A stretch of DNA of 64,000 nt from Durusdinium trenchii (lineage: Eukaryota > Sar > Dinophyceae > Suessiales > Symbiodiniaceae): assembly GCA_963970005.1 (NCBI GenBank), contig CAXAMN010026384.1, positions 348,854 to 412,853 on the forward strand, given 5' to 3'. Below the pieces are notes generated by a model. That model saw nothing but the letters and a program-made list of their open reading frames with translations, did not search any database and was not told the origin of the DNA. Below are positions 62,090 through 64,000 of this stretch, one piece after another. Position numbers and translations under genes: made by a program. How positions within the stretch are numbered: position 1 is the stretch's first letter; each line of letters starts with the position of its first letter.

Positions 62090-63069
62090 GAGGGGTTCCT
62101 GCTTTCATTGCTGCTGAAGAAGGGACTCCAATACTGGAACCCAACAGAAATGCCCTCGCGCTAATGCAGACTGTCATTATGTCCTCTGGACGCAACCTGT
62201 ACCTGGGCAAGCCGGACCTGCCAATCAGCCACGTGCATGTTTACTTCCCCGTCCAAGTGATTCACAGACTCACGGAGCGTTGTTGCACCCTGCGCCTCCA
62301 AGAGGTTACCCCACAGGAGGGGCGAAGATATAAGCGCAACAGTGGACAAAACGAGGCCAACAACTCCTACATCATTGTCCGAGCATACGAGGGGCAGTAT
62401 GCCTACAACCACTGCCCAGCAGTCCCACATACACCAAACCTGGCCCAAGCCTATTCTTGATGCAAACTATGGTCAGATGATCTCCTTTGCATCCTCCTAC
62501 AAATGCAGATTTCGCCTCGAGGTGCCAGTAAGGTATGATGTTGCTGATGGAGTGTCTCCGACAGATGTAGGCCAACCATCGACAGAGCACCCACCTCTTA
62601 CCATGCCGTCCCCGCCTGTAGGGATTCCGCAAGGATGCTTGCACTCGTCGGGCATCCGGAGTGTTGCCCTGGGGATAGATGCTGAATATATAGGGCATAG
62701 AGCCTATGAGAACTGCAAACAATTGACTACGGTTGACATCTCCAACACATGCACACCTTCTCGCACTGCGCAAAATTAGCAAATGTGAGTCTGCCGCAGG
62801 AAATTCAAGCAGAAGCATTTATAGGTTGCCGTGCCCAATGTAGTATTGTTCTACCGGACAAGCTTCGGTACATAGCACACAGGGCGTTTGGAGAGTGTGG
62901 TCAGTTGTCTCGTCTACACTATCGTAGACTAGTGCGCACCACTTCGAGGCGCCCGTATGCCGCTCACAATGCATTCGAGTCTTGCTACAAGCTTGCAATC
63001 CCTTGGTGGCTTCACTACATACCCCCAAATGGGAGTGATTGGATGGTACCGCCAAGTCACCGTACTTAA
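62090..63069 (+). pseudogene. LRR unit 3, middle region 2 fused to type I LRR by deletion
   Basis: From 62164 the frame reads SSGRNLYLGKPDLPISHVHVY, NSYIIVRAYEGQYAYNHCPA to 62460. After a one-base shift it continues YGQMISFASSYKCRFRLEVP and ADGVSPTDVGQPSTEHPPL. At about 62615 it passes directly into LRR sequence from late in the type I module: VGIPQGCLHSSGIRSVALG, IGHRAYENCKQLTTVDISN. Unit 2 has the TYLTPTG block, a leading domain and the first repeats between these points, so an internal deletion of nearly 2 kb is inferred. After another shift the frame 62749-63069 reads HTFSHCAKLANVSLP, DKLRYIAHRAFGECGQL and NGSDWMVPPSHRT with a stop. Confidence 0.65.
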
Positions 63070-63267
63070 CAGCATTACTCTCAATAGTTGCATTTTGGGC
63101 AAACTAGGGCGGTCACCTATGTCACCGTCCCTGGGTGCAGTTCACATGACTCACCATATTGCAATTTAGCAATTTGGTTAATCCCTGTTCGGGTTCACGG
63201 CCATTTTTCAGGTTCAAGTTGTGCGGGACGCGCAGGCGCCCTCACAGAAGGGCTGTGACTTCCTGCG

Positions 63268-64000
63268 ATGTTAGGAGAAATCTCATCACAAGACAGTACA
63301 CCCGCAAGCGCAGAACGATCAATTGTACTTCACGTGATCCCGGTCACCTTGGCCGGCGAAGAGATCCAACTGCCAATCGAATTCCAGGAATTTGATCGCT
63401 TCAATGAGTTCGAGAATGCGGTACTCGAGAATCTCCCACTCATAGGAATGCACAGCACCTTTGGATGTGAGCTTGAGTTCGTTAGCATGGACTCCCGAAA
63501 AGTCCTAGTTGACCCTATTTGGGACACCCTGCAAGAATGCAACAGCTTCAACCTAATCGTTCGCCAGTGCTTCACCCAGGCAGAACATAAAGGGCAGTTG
63601 CGGCGCAGAGTCAAAGCCATCTCAGTGCCCTCGGACGACACCGATCGAGTGCTGCCTCATGCCTTCTCGCATGTCGCAGACATTCGACATGTACGTGTGG
63701 AAGTAGGCATACATACTATTGGCGAGGCCGCCTGGCAAAGTTGTCTGCGACTCCAAATAGTCAAACTGCCGAACACCGTTGTTTGTCTACAGGACGGTGT
63801 CTTCCAACGAATCTATGCACTCAGAGGGGTCCTTGCCCCAGGCTGCAAGCAATTTGGACGCAGCGTGTTTGAAGAATGCTGCTCCTTGTCCCAGGTAGGA
63901 GCTGCTGAAGACGCAACCAATCAGCTTGCCCCTCAGGCTCAGGTCTCTCCGCATGCCTTTGAAAGGTGCAGTGCACTTCGGCGGTGGACCCTGCGAATTG
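63268..64000 (+). CDS. LRR unit 3, type II module (runs off the window)
   Basis: From ATG 63268 a frame of about 244 codons is open to the window end. It starts MLGEISSQDSTPASAERSIV, the counterpart of MIADISSQDSSLVSEERSLV in unit 2. The leading domain has VTLAGEEIQLPIEFQEFDR, NEFENAVLENLPLIGMHSTF, SRKVLVDPIWDTLQECNSF. LRR follows: HVADIRHVRVEVGIHTIGEA, QIVKLPNTVVCLQDGVFQR, LRGVLAPGCKQFGRSVFEE, CCSLSQVGAAEDATNQLA, PHAFERCSALRRW. There are no stops or shifts, making it the only undamaged module here. About 175 more residues to the DDFYEEL C-terminus are expected beyond the window. The leading domain has an alternation of strands reminiscent of a ubiquitin-like fold, as inference only. Confidence 0.8.
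   Translation, partial: MLGEISSQDSTPASAERSIVLHVIPVTLAGEEIQLPIEFQEFDRFNEFENAVLENLPLIGMHSTFGCELEFVSMDSRKVLVDPIWDTLQECNSFNLIVRQCFTQAEHKGQLRRRVKAISVPSDDTDRVLPHAFSHVADIRHVRVEVGIHTIGEAAWQSCLRLQIVKLPNTVVCLQDGVFQRIYALRGVLAPGCKQFGRSVFEECCSLSQVGAAEDATNQLAPQAQVSPHAFERCSALRRWTLRI

Noticed and set aside
1..64000. tRNA, rRNA, CRISPR arrays, bacterial promoters or terminators
   Set aside because: None recognised; the window is eukaryotic and the repeats seen are dispersed or minisatellite type.

Overview
The window is nuclear DNA of a eukaryote, most probably a dinoflagellate (Symbiodiniaceae-like or a relative). Four observations point there. Coding exons can be joined in frame across short introns that use GC-AG, GA-AG and GT-AG boundaries. 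There are tandem, decaying BspA-type leucine-rich-repeat (LRR) genes with a short N-terminal domain. Degenerate Ty1/copia elements are dense. Both long terminal repeats (LTRs) carry a motif matching the 3' end of the dinoflagellate spliced leader. I found no rRNA, tRNA, CRISPR array or bacterial-style operon. Family names marked as recalled rest on my memory of such proteins, because no search was possible.

Layout. 0.1-1.5 kb: two copies of a structured, A-tailed repeat. 1.5-8.3 kb: a Ty1/copia element (gag zinc knuckle, protease, integrase, reverse transcriptase, RNase H, 3' LTR) whose gag is split by a third copy of that repeat flanked by an 18-20 bp target duplication. 8.3-13.9 kb: a 5'-truncated second pol, an extra gag-like ORF and a second LTR. 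14-16.6 kb: minisatellites, an inverted repeat and a second gag/protease relic with a long charged ORF. 16.9-26.4 kb: minus-strand spliced genes (block I). 26.8-30 kb: a plus-strand retroelement-like ORF and a minus-strand reverse transcriptase with YVDN in place of YVDD. 30-34.8 kb: LRR unit 0 and a tandem repeat. 35.6-47.2 kb: minus-strand spliced genes (block II). 48-64 kb: LRR units 1, 2 and 3, separated by more copies of the A-tailed repeat. Unit 3 runs off the window.

The most notable pattern is that blocks I and II hold the same three gene families in the same order and orientation, here called X, Y and Z. X has a DxxH...LG..RD core that resembles CACTA/Plavaka-type transposases. Y is a Lys/Glu-rich protein. 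Z has a CST...VEQP signature faintly like a cytosine methyltransferase. The copies are too diverged for a recent duplication, so they may be cargo of a large DNA transposon or a conserved dinoflagellate gene set.

The LRR units share an architecture: a Glu-rich N-terminus, a middle region of unknown function, then two LRR modules (type I and type II), each led by a domain of about 80 residues. Most carry frameshifts, and two contain short internal inversions. The last module (63,268 to the window end) is fully open. Some single-base frameshifts could be assembly errors. Splice sites were inferred by eye from reading-frame continuity.
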